A stretch of DNA of 64,000 nt. Source: Bradyrhizobium jicamae (GTDB taxonomy: Bacteria; Pseudomonadota; Alphaproteobacteria; Rhizobiales; Xanthobacteraceae). Below, in pieces: positions 35,534 through 50,359 of this stretch; the first letter of the stretch is position 1, and the number at the start of each line of letters is the position of its first letter. The notes under the pieces were generated by a model. The model was not told the origin of the DNA and ran no database searches. It was given only the letters and a program-made list of their open reading frames with translations. The stretch spans positions 1-64,000 of the forward strand of contig NZ_LLXZ01000177.1 in the NCBI RefSeq assembly GCF_001440395.1. Reading direction: 5' to 3'. The position numbers and the translations under genes are program-made.

Positions 35534-35701
35534 GTCCGTCTCCTTTTGTTCGATGGAGCGACCATTCGCTCGTTCATGCCCAAAAGAATAGAAGACGCTT
35601 GATGCCCTACCGTGATCCACGTCACGCTCCAAAACAGACCACTCCCAATTTCAAACCAGGCCACTAGCGTCGGAAACAGGCCAGCACCTATCGCCCGGTG
35701 C

Positions 35702-35739
35702 TGTCCTAATTAGGACACGTGTGTTGACAGATTAGGACA
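35702..35739. repeat. Palindrome TGTCCTAATTAGGACA, copy 2, plus half site
   Basis: The perfect 16-base palindrome at 35,702-35,717 is followed by ATTAGGACA at 35,731-35,739. It lies 50 bases before the ATG of a 28-residue membrane peptide, so it could be an operator of that transcript. Confidence 0.6.
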
Positions 35740-35788
35740 CTTATTCGGTTTCGAGCGTTTGACGTTGGGGCGATCTAAGGTGATCGCT

Positions 35789-35875
35789 ATGGATCTAGCA
35801 GAACGCTTCTTTATCGGTGTCGCTATCGTGGGTGGATTGTCTCTGTTCGGTGCCGTTTGGATGATCGGCGCCTAG
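35789..35875 (+). CDS. Very small membrane peptide (28 aa)
   Basis: TAAGG lies upstream of the ATG at 35789. The product MDLAERFFIGVAIVGGLSLF continues GAVWMIGA and stops at TAG 35873-35875. It is a single hydrophobic helix. It may be a real inner-membrane small protein or a chance frame; the preceding palindrome gives slight support. Confidence 0.35.
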   Translation: MDLAERFFIGVAIVGGLSLFGAVWMIGA

Positions 35876-35897
35876 GATCGACACTCGCAGAGGGGAA

Positions 35898-36092
35898 TCA
35901 GGACAGCCGCCCCTGATCAGAACGCGTCCTATTTTGCAGGTCCGACTCGATAGCTTCACGAATGGCAGATGCGCTCTTGGCTGTAGCCTCGACACACTCA
36001 TCATTACTTGGGCTGATTTCTTGTGTGATGGGATTTCCACTGCGGGATGTCAAAATGAAAGAGGCGGCCTTACTTGGCTGCCAATGTTGCAT
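35898..36092 (-). CDS. Possible small hypothetical protein (up to 64 aa)
   Basis: The frame reads SRSGNPITQEISPSNDECVE followed by ATAKSASAIREAIESDLQNR and ends with TGA at 35898. The composition is protein-like. The ATG at 36092 overlaps the end of the next minus-strand gene by 23 bases; a TTG near 36049 is an alternative. No ribosome-binding site is visible. Confidence 0.3.
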   Translation of the reverse strand: MQHWQPSKAASFILTSRSGNPITQEISPSNDECVEATAKSASAIREAIESDLQNRTRSDQGRLS

Positions 36093-36258
36093 CTAAGCGG
36101 GCGCGATCTGCGGCGTGATCTGCCAAGCGGTCATATTCATTGGCAATGCGCAGCATCCGCTGCTTGGATTCCTCTTCCCAGCACTTTTCCGCTTTCAAGC
36201 GGGTTTCCTCTGCCCGATCTCGCCAGTGCTTCGGGTCGTTGAGATATTTGTAGCCCAT
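36070..36258 (-). CDS. Small conserved helical protein (62 aa), KHWRDRAEE family
   Basis: GGAGG lies nine bases before the ATG at 36258. The product MGYKYLNDPKHWRDRAEETR is followed by LKAEKCWEEESKQRMLRIAN and EYDRLADHAADRARLD. It is a charged two-helix hairpin, a type of short protein found in many copies in Bradyrhizobium. Soluble and cytoplasmic; function unknown. Confidence 0.75.
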   Translation of the reverse strand: MGYKYLNDPKHWRDRAEETRLKAEKCWEEESKQRMLRIANEYDRLADHAADRARLDATLAAK

Positions 36259-36362
36259 CTCTGGAGACCTCCCATTCCCCACAACAACCAGGAACGAGAG
36301 GGCGGAGTTCCGGCAACGAATTAGGACACTCCCAAAATCAACCTAGGACACGAGGGGTAAAA

Positions 36363-36397
36363 TACGGACAGCCCCTACGGGTACGGTACTGGCCGAA
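36363..36397. repeat. ACGGACAG...GTACGGT-CTGGCCGAA repeat, copy 2
   Basis: ACGGACAG, a short gap, then GGTACGGTACTGGCCGAA here matches ACGGACAG ... CGTACGGTGCTGGCCGAA at 34,878-34,908. The copies are 1.5 kb apart and flank the small-gene zone. Confidence 0.5.
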
Positions 36398-36424
36398 ACT
36401 AGGCCAGCACCACGGGTACGAAAA

Positions 36425-36439
36425 GAACATATTGCGAAC
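36425..36439. promoter_or_regulatory. LexA (SOS) box of recA
   Basis: GAACATATTGCGAAC fits the alphaproteobacterial SOS box GAAC-N7-GAAC exactly; a further GAAC follows three bases later. It lies about 105 bases before the recA ATG. LexA would hold recA down until DNA damage. Confidence 0.85.
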
Positions 36440-36543
36440 ATGGAACAAACGTGGTACAAAGACTCCTAGACGAAATCGCACCAAAAAAGCCTCTCGCCGC
36501 CGTTTGTCCCGCTCGCGAATCCCCGCCATAAGGAGCACGTAAT

Positions 36544-37635
<1,092 letters not shown>

Positions 37636-37751
37636 GTTTCAGAAACGCTTCAGGGGTTAAGGCCTGAAACGTGACGGACGGGTGCTGTAGACGTTGAGTT
37701 GCCGACGTCTTCAGCGCCCGTTTTGTTGTGTGTGTGTCGTCGGAGAATGCA

Positions 37752-38741
37752 ATGAAGCCTCTGATCCTGACCGGCTGGCTGATCCCGGAATTCATCGAGA
37801 ATGGTTTCGCCGACCTCGCGCTGGATCTGGCTTTCTTCGACTTCGTCTGGGGACCGCAACCCTCGCCGGATGAACTCGCAGCCCACCTCGGTCCCCGCAC
37901 ACCAAACCACAGCCACGAGGGAGCCACACACTGGTCGGACTGGGGCGGTGGTCAGTGGAAACAGAGCAAAAGCAGGAAGTACCGTGATCTCAGCCTGGCT
38001 GAATTCTGCCAGCAATACGAAACCGTCGAACTATGGTTTGACGTGCGGCCGAAAGCGCAACTGAAACTGATCTGGCTGCTCGATTATTTCCGTTCTTATC
38101 CGGAAACCGTTGGCAGGTTGAAGCTGCGTCTTGTCGATCTGGAGATGATCGGGCTCGAAAAATTTGGCCGGTGGGACCCGCCGGCCGTTGACGTCACAGA
38201 AAAGGAATTGGCGACAGCGAGCGCCGCCTGGCAGGCTTGGCGATCGCCCACACCGCTAGCCTGCTTCGATCTGCTGCGAACTGATCTGGGCGCGTTGCCG
38301 CTTCTGAGGCCCGTCCTGATCGATCTGATCGAAGAACTGCCGTCAAGTTCGACGGGGCTTGGCGCCTCGGAAATGCGGATGCTCGAGTTGATCGCGCGAG
38401 GGTACTCACTCACAAACGCACTCTTCCATCTTTACCAACTGCGCCAAACGCGCGTCTTCAGCGAGTGGGAATACGGCTACTTGCTGGATGGGCTTGCGCA
38501 CGGCCCGCGGCCGGCCGTGGCGGGCCTCGACGAGCAACTGCGTACGCTTGATCGGGAAAATTTTCGGGACAGGCACGCGGCTTACCTGCGAAGCAGGCTC
38601 TCGATCACCGAGTTCGGCAAGGCTGTTCTGGCGCACCAGGAGGATTTCAGCCGCCACAACCCGATCGATCGCTGGTGGGGCGGCACGCACCTGACCAACG
38701 ACCGGCTATGGCGCTGGGATCCGGTCCTGCTCGTGCCGTAG
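37752..38741 (+). CDS. Conserved hypothetical protein, DUF1835-like (329 aa)
   Basis: CGGAGAATGCA precedes the ATG at 37752. The soluble product begins MKPLILTGWLIPEFIENGFA and has a central helical part with TASAAWQAWRSPTPLACFDL, then EMRMLELIARGYSLTNALFH. The C-terminal tail IDRWWGGTHLTNDRLWRWD is shared by members of DUF1835-type families. That assignment is by pattern and tentative. It is Trp-rich with no signal or membrane segment. It follows recA by 116 bases on the same strand but a separate role is likely. Confidence 0.7.
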   Translation: MKPLILTGWLIPEFIENGFADLALDLAFFDFVWGPQPSPDELAAHLGPRTPNHSHEGATHWSDWGGGQWKQSKSRKYRDLSLAEFCQQYETVELWFDVRPKAQLKLIWLLDYFRSYPETVGRLKLRLVDLEMIGLEKFGRWDPPAVDVTEKELATASAAWQAWRSPTPLACFDLLRTDLGALPLLRPVLIDLIEELPSSSTGLGASEMRMLELIARGYSLTNALFHLYQLRQTRVFSEWEYGYLLDGLAHGPRPAVAGLDEQLRTLDRENFRDRHAAYLRSRLSITEFGKAVLAHQEDFSRHNPIDRWWGGTHLTNDRLWRWDPVLLVP

Positions 38742-38749
38742 CGGCGTGA

Positions 38750-38842
38750 TGCGTAGGAGGGTGGAGCGAAGCGATACCCATCATCGTGCCGCATCTGCGG
38801 TGATCACCGCGATGGGTATCGCTGCGCTCCACCCATCCTACG
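38750..38842. repeat. Large inverted repeat (extragenic hairpin)
   Basis: GGTGGAGCGAAGCGATACCC near 38,760 is mirrored by GGGTATCGCTGCGCTCCACC near 38,815, with outer arms CGTAGGA and TCCTACG. The near-perfect stem of about 30 pairs encloses a loop with its own GCGGTGATCACCGC hairpin. It sits between two convergent genes and may act as a bidirectional terminator. Such repeats are dispersed in Bradyrhizobium genomes. Confidence 0.75.
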
Positions 38843-38848
38843 AGATCG

Positions 38849-41722
<2,874 letters not shown>

Positions 41723-41734
41723 GGCGTGCTTTCC

Positions 41735-42100
41735 TTAAGCCGTATGGGCCTTGTAGGCGGCTTCATCCATCAGGCCGCCGAGTTCGCTCTTGTCCGCAAT
41801 CTTCAGCTTGAAGAACCAGGCCTTGCCGCCGGCGTCGGAATTCACCAGCGCGGGTTCGGCGGCGAGCGCCTCGTTGACTTCGATCACCTCGCCGGAGATC
41901 GGCGCGTAGACGTCGGAGGCGGCTTTCACAGATTCGACCACGGCCGCGGCTTCGGCCTTCTTCAGCGAGCGGCCGACCTTGGGCAGTTCGACGAACACGA
42001 CATCGCCAAGCTGCGACTGCGCATAGTCGGTGACCCCGATGGTGGCGACATCGCCCTCGATGTGGAGCCATTCGTGGTCGGATGTGAACAGCGTGGTCAT
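41735..42100 (-). CDS. gcvH: Glycine cleavage system H protein
   Basis: The start at 42100 has GAGGAAG upstream. The 121-residue carrier protein has the lipoylation site at lysine 59 in VVESVKAASDVYAP, and the usual opening FTSDHEWLHIEGDVATIGVT. The lipoyl arm shuttles the aminomethyl group between GcvP and GcvT. It is the middle gene of the operon, 22 bases after gcvT. Confidence 0.99.
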   Translation of the reverse strand: MTTLFTSDHEWLHIEGDVATIGVTDYAQSQLGDVVFVELPKVGRSLKKAEAAAVVESVKAASDVYAPISGEVIEVNEALAAEPALVNSDAGGKAWFFKLKIADKSELGGLMDEAAYKAHTA

Positions 42101-42122
42101 GAAACTTCCTCTGGCGTTTGAA

Positions 42123-43268
42123 TCAGCGTTTATAGGTGTTGGGAACGAAGGGCATGGCAGCGACCTGCAGCGGCAGCCGCTGGCCGCGCACTTCCGCAAA
42201 AACCTGGGTGCCGTTTGCCGCGAGCGATGTCGGCAGATAGCCCATCGCCACCGGTGCATTGAGGCCCGGCCCGAAGCCGCCGGACGTCACCTTGCCGATC
42301 GGCTCGCTTGAAGCGGCATCCGCGAACAGCAGCGCGCCTTCGCGCACCGGCGCGCGGCCCTCGGGGCGCAGGCCGACGCGGCGGCGCGATGCGCCACTTT
42401 CAAATTGTGCGAGAATCTTGTCCGCCCCCGGAAATCCGCCGGCGCGGGCGCCGCCCGTGCGGCGGCTCTTCTGCACCGACCATTCCAGCGCGCCCTCGAC
42501 CGGCGTCGTCGTGGTGTCGATGTCGTGGCCGTAGAGGCAGAGCCCAGCTTCCAGCCGCAGGCTGTCGCGGGCGCCGAGGCCGATCGGCAACACGTCGGGG
42601 TTTTCCAGCAGCGCCGTTACAAGCGTCTCGGCCTGCGCGGCCGGCACCGAAATCTCAAAACCGTCCTCGCCGGTATAGCCGGAGCGGGAGACGAAGCAGT
42701 CGAGGCCGGCGACCTGGCGCGGTCCAGCATCCATGAACCGCATGGCGGTGACGTCGGTGCCGAGTTTCGCCAGCGCCGATTCCGCCTTCGGCCCCTGCAG
42801 TGCGATCAGCGCGCGGTCGCTCAGCGAATCGATGACGCAGCTATCGGAGAGATGCGCGCGCAAATGCGCCTCGTCCTCGGCCTTGCAGGCGGCGTTGACG
42901 ACCAGAAACAGATGATCGCCGAAATTGGCCACCATCAGATCGTCGAGAAGGCCGCCGTCATGATTGGTGAACTGGGCGTAACGCTGCCGTCCCGGCGGCA
43001 CCGCCACGATGTCCTGCGGCACCAGCCGCTCCAGCGCGCGCGCCGCGTCCTCGACCTTGCCGGATTTCGCCCGCAGCGCGAGCTGGCCCATGTGCGACAC
43101 GTCGAACAGGCCGGCTGAGCTTCGCGTATGCAGATGCTCCTTCAGCACGCCGGCCGGGAATTGCACTGGCATCTCATAGCCCGCAAACGGAACCATCTTG
43201 CCGCCGCGCGCCACATGGAGCGCGTGCAATGGGGTGCGTTTAAGGGGAGATTCGTCGCGTGCCAGCAT
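42123..43268 (-). CDS. gcvT: Glycine cleavage system T protein (aminomethyltransferase)
   Basis: The 381-residue T protein transfers the methylene group from aminomethyl-lipoyl GcvH to tetrahydrofolate and releases ammonia. The tetrahydrofolate-binding domain is recognised by LFDVSHMGQLALR, RSGYTGEDGFEISVPA and LRLEAGLCLYGHDID; the C-terminal barrel has VGLRPEGRAPVREGA. It is the first gene of the operon, about 50 bases after the riboswitch. GAGGG precedes the ATG. Confidence 0.98.
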   Translation of the reverse strand: MLARDESPLKRTPLHALHVARGGKMVPFAGYEMPVQFPAGVLKEHLHTRSSAGLFDVSHMGQLALRAKSGKVEDAARALERLVPQDIVAVPPGRQRYAQFTNHDGGLLDDLMVANFGDHLFLVVNAACKAEDEAHLRAHLSDSCVIDSLSDRALIALQGPKAESALAKLGTDVTAMRFMDAGPRQVAGLDCFVSRSGYTGEDGFEISVPAAQAETLVTALLENPDVLPIGLGARDSLRLEAGLCLYGHDIDTTTTPVEGALEWSVQKSRRTGGARAGGFPGADKILAQFESGASRRRVGLRPEGRAPVREGALLFADAASSEPIGKVTSGGFGPGLNAPVAMGYLPTSLAANGTQVFAEVRGQRLPLQVAAMPFVPNTYKR

Positions 43269-43321
43269 TCGTTAGGCCCTCATGGGTTCCGGAGACCAGC
43301 CTCCGAAAACCCTAAGAAAGC

Positions 43322-43497
43322 CCCATCTGTCGCTGTGCCTGAGAGTATTATCCCGTCGGCGGACGCCCTGGGCATATGCCGCCCGGCGTCACTTTCCAGA
43401 TGTTATTTCGTCACGCGGTCCGTTTGCCTGAGAGTTTCCGGGGCGGTTGCTCCTTCGGCGCCGGCGCTGAAGCCGATCTCTCCCGACGTGACGTCTT
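43322..43497 (-). promoter_or_regulatory. Tandem glycine riboswitch upstream of gcvT
   Basis: On the minus strand the leader shows GGGAGAG, GCGCCGAAGGAGCAA and AACTCTCAGGCAAACGGACC. A second unit follows with ACGGGATAATACTCTCAGGC and ACAGATGGGG. The paired CUCUCAGGCA motifs and the GCCGAAGGAGCAA loop are diagnostic of tandem glycine aptamers. Glycine binding turns on the cleavage operon that follows 54 bases later. Confidence 0.93.
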
Positions 43498-43710
43498 ACA
43501 GATAAGACGGAAACACAGGCCTGCCAAGCCTGTCAACGCAGCCGCCACATTATCAACGGGATGTGCGTGCCCATCTTGTGTGCTGCGGCAAGCCTATGAT
43601 CCGCCTGCACAGTTTCTGGACACCGCAGGCCGCCTTGTCTAAAAGCGTTCCGCCGGAAGGTTAAAAGGCTGGTTGCCGCCTGATCCGGCCCTTTGCCCGA
43701 TTGGATGAAC

Positions 43711-46386
<2,676 letters not shown>

Positions 46387-46826
46387 AGCGAGATCGTGTC
46401 GGCAGGAACCGACTTTACCGGCGGCGGAAGATCATTCCGCCGTGATGGAGCGTACTGCCCGCCCTTCAGCGGCTTCTTCCTCTATTTCGCGGATCGTCGA
46501 AATCTTTCGCCCAAACTGCGCGCCTTGATCGACCACGTGCGATATCGCGCTCCTTCAGACGGTCGAAGAGGCCGTTTCAAGTCATGAACTGCCATGCGGC
46601 AGGACCGCTGTTGACACATCGCGCTATTTCACCGCGCTGCGCGATCTGACCAGGCCACTTCCTCAACAACGCTTGAGTTGCGCGATCCCCACCTGTTGCT
46701 GGCAATTCGGCGTCAGGGCGCGCATAGTTGCGGGGTCGCAATTCCGGATAGGTACATCGGCGTTGATGACGTGGATTCTCGCGGTCAATGCCGGTGATCC
46801 CCGGTTCGGACAACCGGAGTCCCGCC
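46387..46826. other. Intergenic, no gene recognised
   Basis: About 440 bases between alaS and the DUF2270 gene. Short frames on both strands show no family signature. GGTTCGGACAACCGGAGTC just before 46,827 contains a small hairpin near the next start. Confidence 0.5.
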
Positions 46827-47501
46827 ATGTCTGTCACGGCTTCCAGCGAAACGCACCGTCAGCACATCTTCGATTCTGCGGAAATGGGCGCCATCGCTCA
46901 TCTCTACCGGGGCGAGGTCTACCGTTCGACGATCTGGAGAACGCGGCTCGACAACACGACCAACTGGGCGATCGTCACCATGGGCATCGCCCTGTCGACG
47001 ACCTTTTCGAGCCCGGAGGCTTCGCCGCTGCCGCTCCTGCTCGTGGGCCTGCTTATTGCCGTGTTTCTCGGCATGGAGGCGCGACGCTATCGCTACTTCA
47101 ATGTCTGGCGCGCCCGGGCGCGATGGCTGGAGATGAATTTCTACGCGCCGATATTCACCGGTGAAGCCCGGGACGATAGCTGGCAGGTGACGCTCGGGCG
47201 CGACTACACGGCGCCCCGCCACCACATTTCGTTTATCCGCGCGGCGGGGCGACGGCTGCGTCGCAACTACGTCTGGATTCTCGCCGTCCAGGTGGTTGCC
47301 TATTACGGCAAGATCGCCATCCATCCGACGCCCGCGTCAACTCTCGCTGAATTCGTCGATCGCGCCGCAGTCGGACCGATTCCCGGCTGGGTCGTTCTGG
47401 TCATCGGCTTCCTCTATAATTTCGGCTGGCTGGCGTTCGCGCTCGGCACGCTATGGCTCGATGGACGCGAGCACGGGGACGGCAAGGTGGCAATGGGCTA
47501 G
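46827..47501 (+). CDS. DUF2270 membrane protein (224 aa)
   Basis: The start at 46827 (MSVTASSETHRQHIFDSAEM). The protein has an N-terminal cytoplasmic segment with AIAHLYRGEVYRSTIWRTRL, DNTTNWAIV at the first helix, two early membrane helices, EARRYRYFNVWRARARWLEM, and two late helices (IPGWVVLVIGFLYNFGWLAF). This is the DUF2270 pattern, inner membrane, function unknown. Monocistronic by spacing. Confidence 0.85.
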   Translation: MSVTASSETHRQHIFDSAEMGAIAHLYRGEVYRSTIWRTRLDNTTNWAIVTMGIALSTTFSSPEASPLPLLLVGLLIAVFLGMEARRYRYFNVWRARARWLEMNFYAPIFTGEARDDSWQVTLGRDYTAPRHHISFIRAAGRRLRRNYVWILAVQVVAYYGKIAIHPTPASTLAEFVDRAAVGPIPGWVVLVIGFLYNFGWLAFALGTLWLDGREHGDGKVAMG

Positions 47502-47575
47502 CGATAGCGCGAAGCGTGGTCGACGAACCCTGATACTCGGTCACAACGTGTAGCCGGATGGCAGATAGCGCGACG

Positions 47576-48085
47576 TTATCCCCTGCGCAGGAACACGTAG
47601 TCCGCGGAGTAGGGTGCGTTATGGTAACTGCCGGCCTTGTCGCAGGCGCCTTCGAACTTTCCGCCCGCCGTGTTGATCCGCTGCACCGTGGTGACGCCGG
47701 AGAGGATGCCGGTGCCGCGCCCGGACGTCACCGTCAGCTTCAACAAGGGAATATCGTTCGCCGTCGCGCCGGGCGCGTTGCCGACCGCCTTGCCGACGAC
47801 GGCGCTTGAATCGATGTGCTCCCAGTTGGGTCCGGCATAGTGTCGGCCGACGGTCTTGCCGTCGAGCAGCAGCGTCGCGGTCGGCTCGCGGAACGCCCAG
47901 GCGAGCTTGCCGTCGGCACCAGCCTTGCATTCGTAGACTTGCGCGCCTTCGGCGTGGAGCGTGAGCACCACGGTCTCGCCGGGCGCCGCGACGGCCTCGG
48001 GAAGCGGTGTCTGCGCGGTCGCGGCCAGAGCTGAGGCCGACAACAAGAACGCAGCGAGAGCGATAGTTCTGAGATACGGCATCAT
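47576..48085 (-). CDS. DUF3455 family secreted protein (copy A)
   Basis: The start is taken at 48085 (MMPYLRTIALAAFLLSASAL), though 48094 is possible. A signal peptide ends near ATAQ. The mature protein shows the DUF3455 pattern: LTLHAEGAQVYECKAG, WAFREPTATLLLDG, VGRHYAGPNWEHIDSSAVVG, IPLLKLTV, TTVQRINTAGGKFEGACDKA, and YSADYVFLRRG. Exported, with two conserved cysteines likely paired. A close paralogue lies 190 bases upstream on the same strand, the two being separated by a dispersed repeat. Function unknown. Confidence 0.85.
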   Translation of the reverse strand: MMPYLRTIALAAFLLSASALAATAQTPLPEAVAAPGETVVLTLHAEGAQVYECKAGADGKLAWAFREPTATLLLDGKTVGRHYAGPNWEHIDSSAVVGKAVGNAPGATANDIPLLKLTVTSGRGTGILSGVTTVQRINTAGGKFEGACDKAGSYHNAPYSADYVFLRRG

Positions 48086-48142
48086 AGACCCCATGATGTT
48101 GGCCCCGAAGGACCAACACCATTGGCGGCTCATTATGCCGCT

Positions 48143-48272
48143 AAAGCGTGATGACGTTTCTTCGAATCGTCATCACGCTTTATCTTTTTGTTTGAGCATG
48201 ATCTCCGCGCAAACGCGTTCGCGTTTGTCGCGAGGGAAAACCGCTACACACTTTTCCGGATCATGCTCTAGC
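48143..48272. repeat. 130-base dispersed repeat, copy in forward orientation
   Basis: The unit begins AAGCGTGATGACG with a hairpin mirror CGTCATCACGCTT. It continues TTTGTTTGAGCATGATCTCC and GCGAGGGAAAACCGCTACAC, and ends CGGATCATGCTCTAG. An inverted, near-identical copy lies at 57,288-57,414. It separates the two DUF3455 genes. Confidence 0.85.
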
Positions 48273-48274
48273 GT

Positions 48275-48814
48275 TCAGCCCTTGCGCAGGAACACGTAAT
48301 CGGCCGAGTAGGGGACGCTTTCATAGCTGCCGGCCTTGTAGCAGGCGCCGCTGAGCCTTCCACCCGCGGTGTTGATCCGCTGCACCGTCGTCGCCGGAGT
48401 AAGAACACCGTTGCCGCGCCGGGAAGTCACTGTGAGCTTCAGCAAAGGAATGTCGTTCGCGACCATACCCGGGGCCGTGCCGGCGACCTGGGCGACCACC
48501 GTACTGCCGTCGCTCAATTCCCAGTTCGGCCCGGCATAATGCCGGCCGACCGTCTTGCCGTCCTGGAAAAGCGTCGCGATCGGCTCGCGAAACGCCCAGG
48601 TGAGTGTGCCGTCGCCGCCACTCTTGCATTCGTAGACCTGCGCGCCTTCGGCATGCAGCGTGAGAATGGCGGTTTCGCCCGGCGCTGCGATGGCCTCGGG
48701 AAGTGCCTTCTGGGCGGTCGCGTTGACAAGCGACCCGGTCAGCATGATGGCGCTCAGCACGGCGCTCTTGGAAAACGACACGGTTATGATGCTCCGTTGT
48801 TGGTTCTTGATCAT
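48275..48814 (-). CDS. DUF3455 family secreted protein (copy B)
   Basis: The start at 48814 (MIKNQQRSIITVSFSKSAVL) gives a signal peptide ending NATAQ. The 179-residue protein aligns along its length with copy A: LTLHAEGAQVYECKSG, WAFREPIATLFQDGKTVGRH, YAGPNWELSDGSTVV, TTVQRINTAGGRLSGACYKA, YSADYVFLRKG. The pair arose by tandem duplication, and the repeat between them may have followed it. Exported, function unknown. Confidence 0.85.
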   Translation of the reverse strand: MIKNQQRSIITVSFSKSAVLSAIMLTGSLVNATAQKALPEAIAAPGETAILTLHAEGAQVYECKSGGDGTLTWAFREPIATLFQDGKTVGRHYAGPNWELSDGSTVVAQVAGTAPGMVANDIPLLKLTVTSRRGNGVLTPATTVQRINTAGGRLSGACYKAGSYESVPYSADYVFLRKG

Positions 48815-48948
48815 TGCGAGCCAACGGGCCGCGCGAATCCGCGCCCGGCAACAGGCTCCGAGCAATCCATGGTGCTCCGGGCGGAGACATGGATTGCTTC
48901 CTCGCTCTGTCCCTCGCAAATGACGGGGAGGGAGTTGCGAAGGGCGGC

Positions 48949-50163
48949 TTAGGCCGGCATCGCCTTCTCGAGGTTGGCGGCGACCTTGTCGAGGAAGCCG
49001 GTGGTGGACAGCCAGCGCTGGTCGGCGCCGACCAGGAGCGCGAGGTCCTTGGTCATGTAGCCTTCCTCGACGGTCGCGACGCAGACCTTTTCCAGCGTCT
49101 CGGCAAACTTTGCGAGCTGCGGGTTGTTGTCGAGCTTGGCGCGGTGGGCGAGGCCACGGGTCCAGGCGAAGATCGACGCGATCGAGTTGGTCGAGGTCTC
49201 CTTGCCCTTCTGGTGCTCGCGGTAGTGGCGGGTCACCGTGCCGTGGGCGGCTTCGGCTTCCACGGTCTTGCCGTCGGGCGTCAGCAGCACCGAGGTCATC
49301 AGGCCGAGCGAGCCGTAGCCCTGCGCCACCGTGTCCGACTGCACGTCGCCGTCGTAGTTCTTGCAGGCCCAGACATAGCCGCCGGACCACTTCAGCGCGG
49401 AGGCGACCATGTCGTCGATCAGGCGGTGTTCGTAGGTGAGCCGCTTGGCCTCGAATTCCTTCTTGAACTCGCGGTCGAAGACGTCCTGGAAGATGTCCTT
49501 GAAGCGGCCGTCATAGACTTTCAGGATCGTGTTCTTGGTCGACAGATAGACCGGATAATTCCGCATCAGGCCGTAGTTGAAGGAGGCACGGGCGAAGTCG
49601 ATGATGGAGTCATCGAGGTTGTACATCTGCATCGCGACGCCGGAGCCCGGGGTCTTGAACACTTCCTTCTCGATGACGGTGCCGTCCTCGCCGACGAATT
49701 TCATGGTCAGCGTCCCCTTGCCGGGGAACTTGATGTCGGTGGCGCGGTACTGATCGCCATAGGCATGGCGGCCGATGATGATCGGCTTGGTCCAGCCGGG
49801 AACCAGGCGCGGCACGTTCTTGCAGATGATCGGTTCGCGGAAGATCACGCCGCCGAGAATGTTGCGAATGGTGCCGTTCGGCGACTTCCACATTTCCTTC
49901 AGGCCGAATTCCTTCACCCGGGCTTCATCGGGGGTGATGGTGGCGCATTTGACGCCGACGCCGACCTTCTTGATGGCGTTGGCGGCGTCGATCGTGACCT
50001 GGTCGTTGGTCTGGTCGCGGTATTCCATTCCGAGGTCAAAATACAGAAGCTCGACATCCAGGAACGGGGTGATCAGCTTGTCCTTGATGTGCTGCCAGAT
50101 GATCCGGGTCATCTCGTCGCCATCGAGTTCGACGACGGGGTTGGACACCTTGATTTTTGCCAT
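48949..50163 (-). CDS. icd: NADP-dependent isocitrate dehydrogenase
   Basis: The 404-residue enzyme is of the homodimeric, eukaryote-like NADP-IDH type found in alphaproteobacteria. It oxidatively decarboxylates isocitrate to 2-oxoglutarate in the TCA cycle. Motifs: VELDGDEMTRIIWQHIKDKL at the start, the substrate loop KSPNGTIRNILGGVIFREPI, the metal-binding YDGDVQSDTVAQGYGSLGLM, and EAAHGTVTRHYREHQKGKET at the NADP site. The length is normal, and the gene is monocistronic. Confidence 0.98.
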   Translation of the reverse strand: MAKIKVSNPVVELDGDEMTRIIWQHIKDKLITPFLDVELLYFDLGMEYRDQTNDQVTIDAANAIKKVGVGVKCATITPDEARVKEFGLKEMWKSPNGTIRNILGGVIFREPIICKNVPRLVPGWTKPIIIGRHAYGDQYRATDIKFPGKGTLTMKFVGEDGTVIEKEVFKTPGSGVAMQMYNLDDSIIDFARASFNYGLMRNYPVYLSTKNTILKVYDGRFKDIFQDVFDREFKKEFEAKRLTYEHRLIDDMVASALKWSGGYVWACKNYDGDVQSDTVAQGYGSLGLMTSVLLTPDGKTVEAEAAHGTVTRHYREHQKGKETSTNSIASIFAWTRGLAHRAKLDNNPQLAKFAETLEKVCVATVEEGYMTKDLALLVGADQRWLSTTGFLDKVAANLEKAMPA

Positions 50164-50359
50164 GACGGAAGGGGCCTTTTCTCGGAAAACCGCTGATACG
50201 GGCGGGGATGGGTGATTATAGGGGGCCTATAGCACCGCAAACCGGCCGGCGAAAGCCAAGCTGTTATGCAGTTTCAGCCCATCCTTTAGGACTTCTTGTT
50301 TTGACGCGAAGCGGACGCCACCCCGGATCAGGTCCAGGGCAGGCTTTCTTGAAAACGCT

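Noticed and set aside
48814..50196. Plus-strand frame of 460 codons
   Set aside because: Antisense to icd; no recognisable motif.
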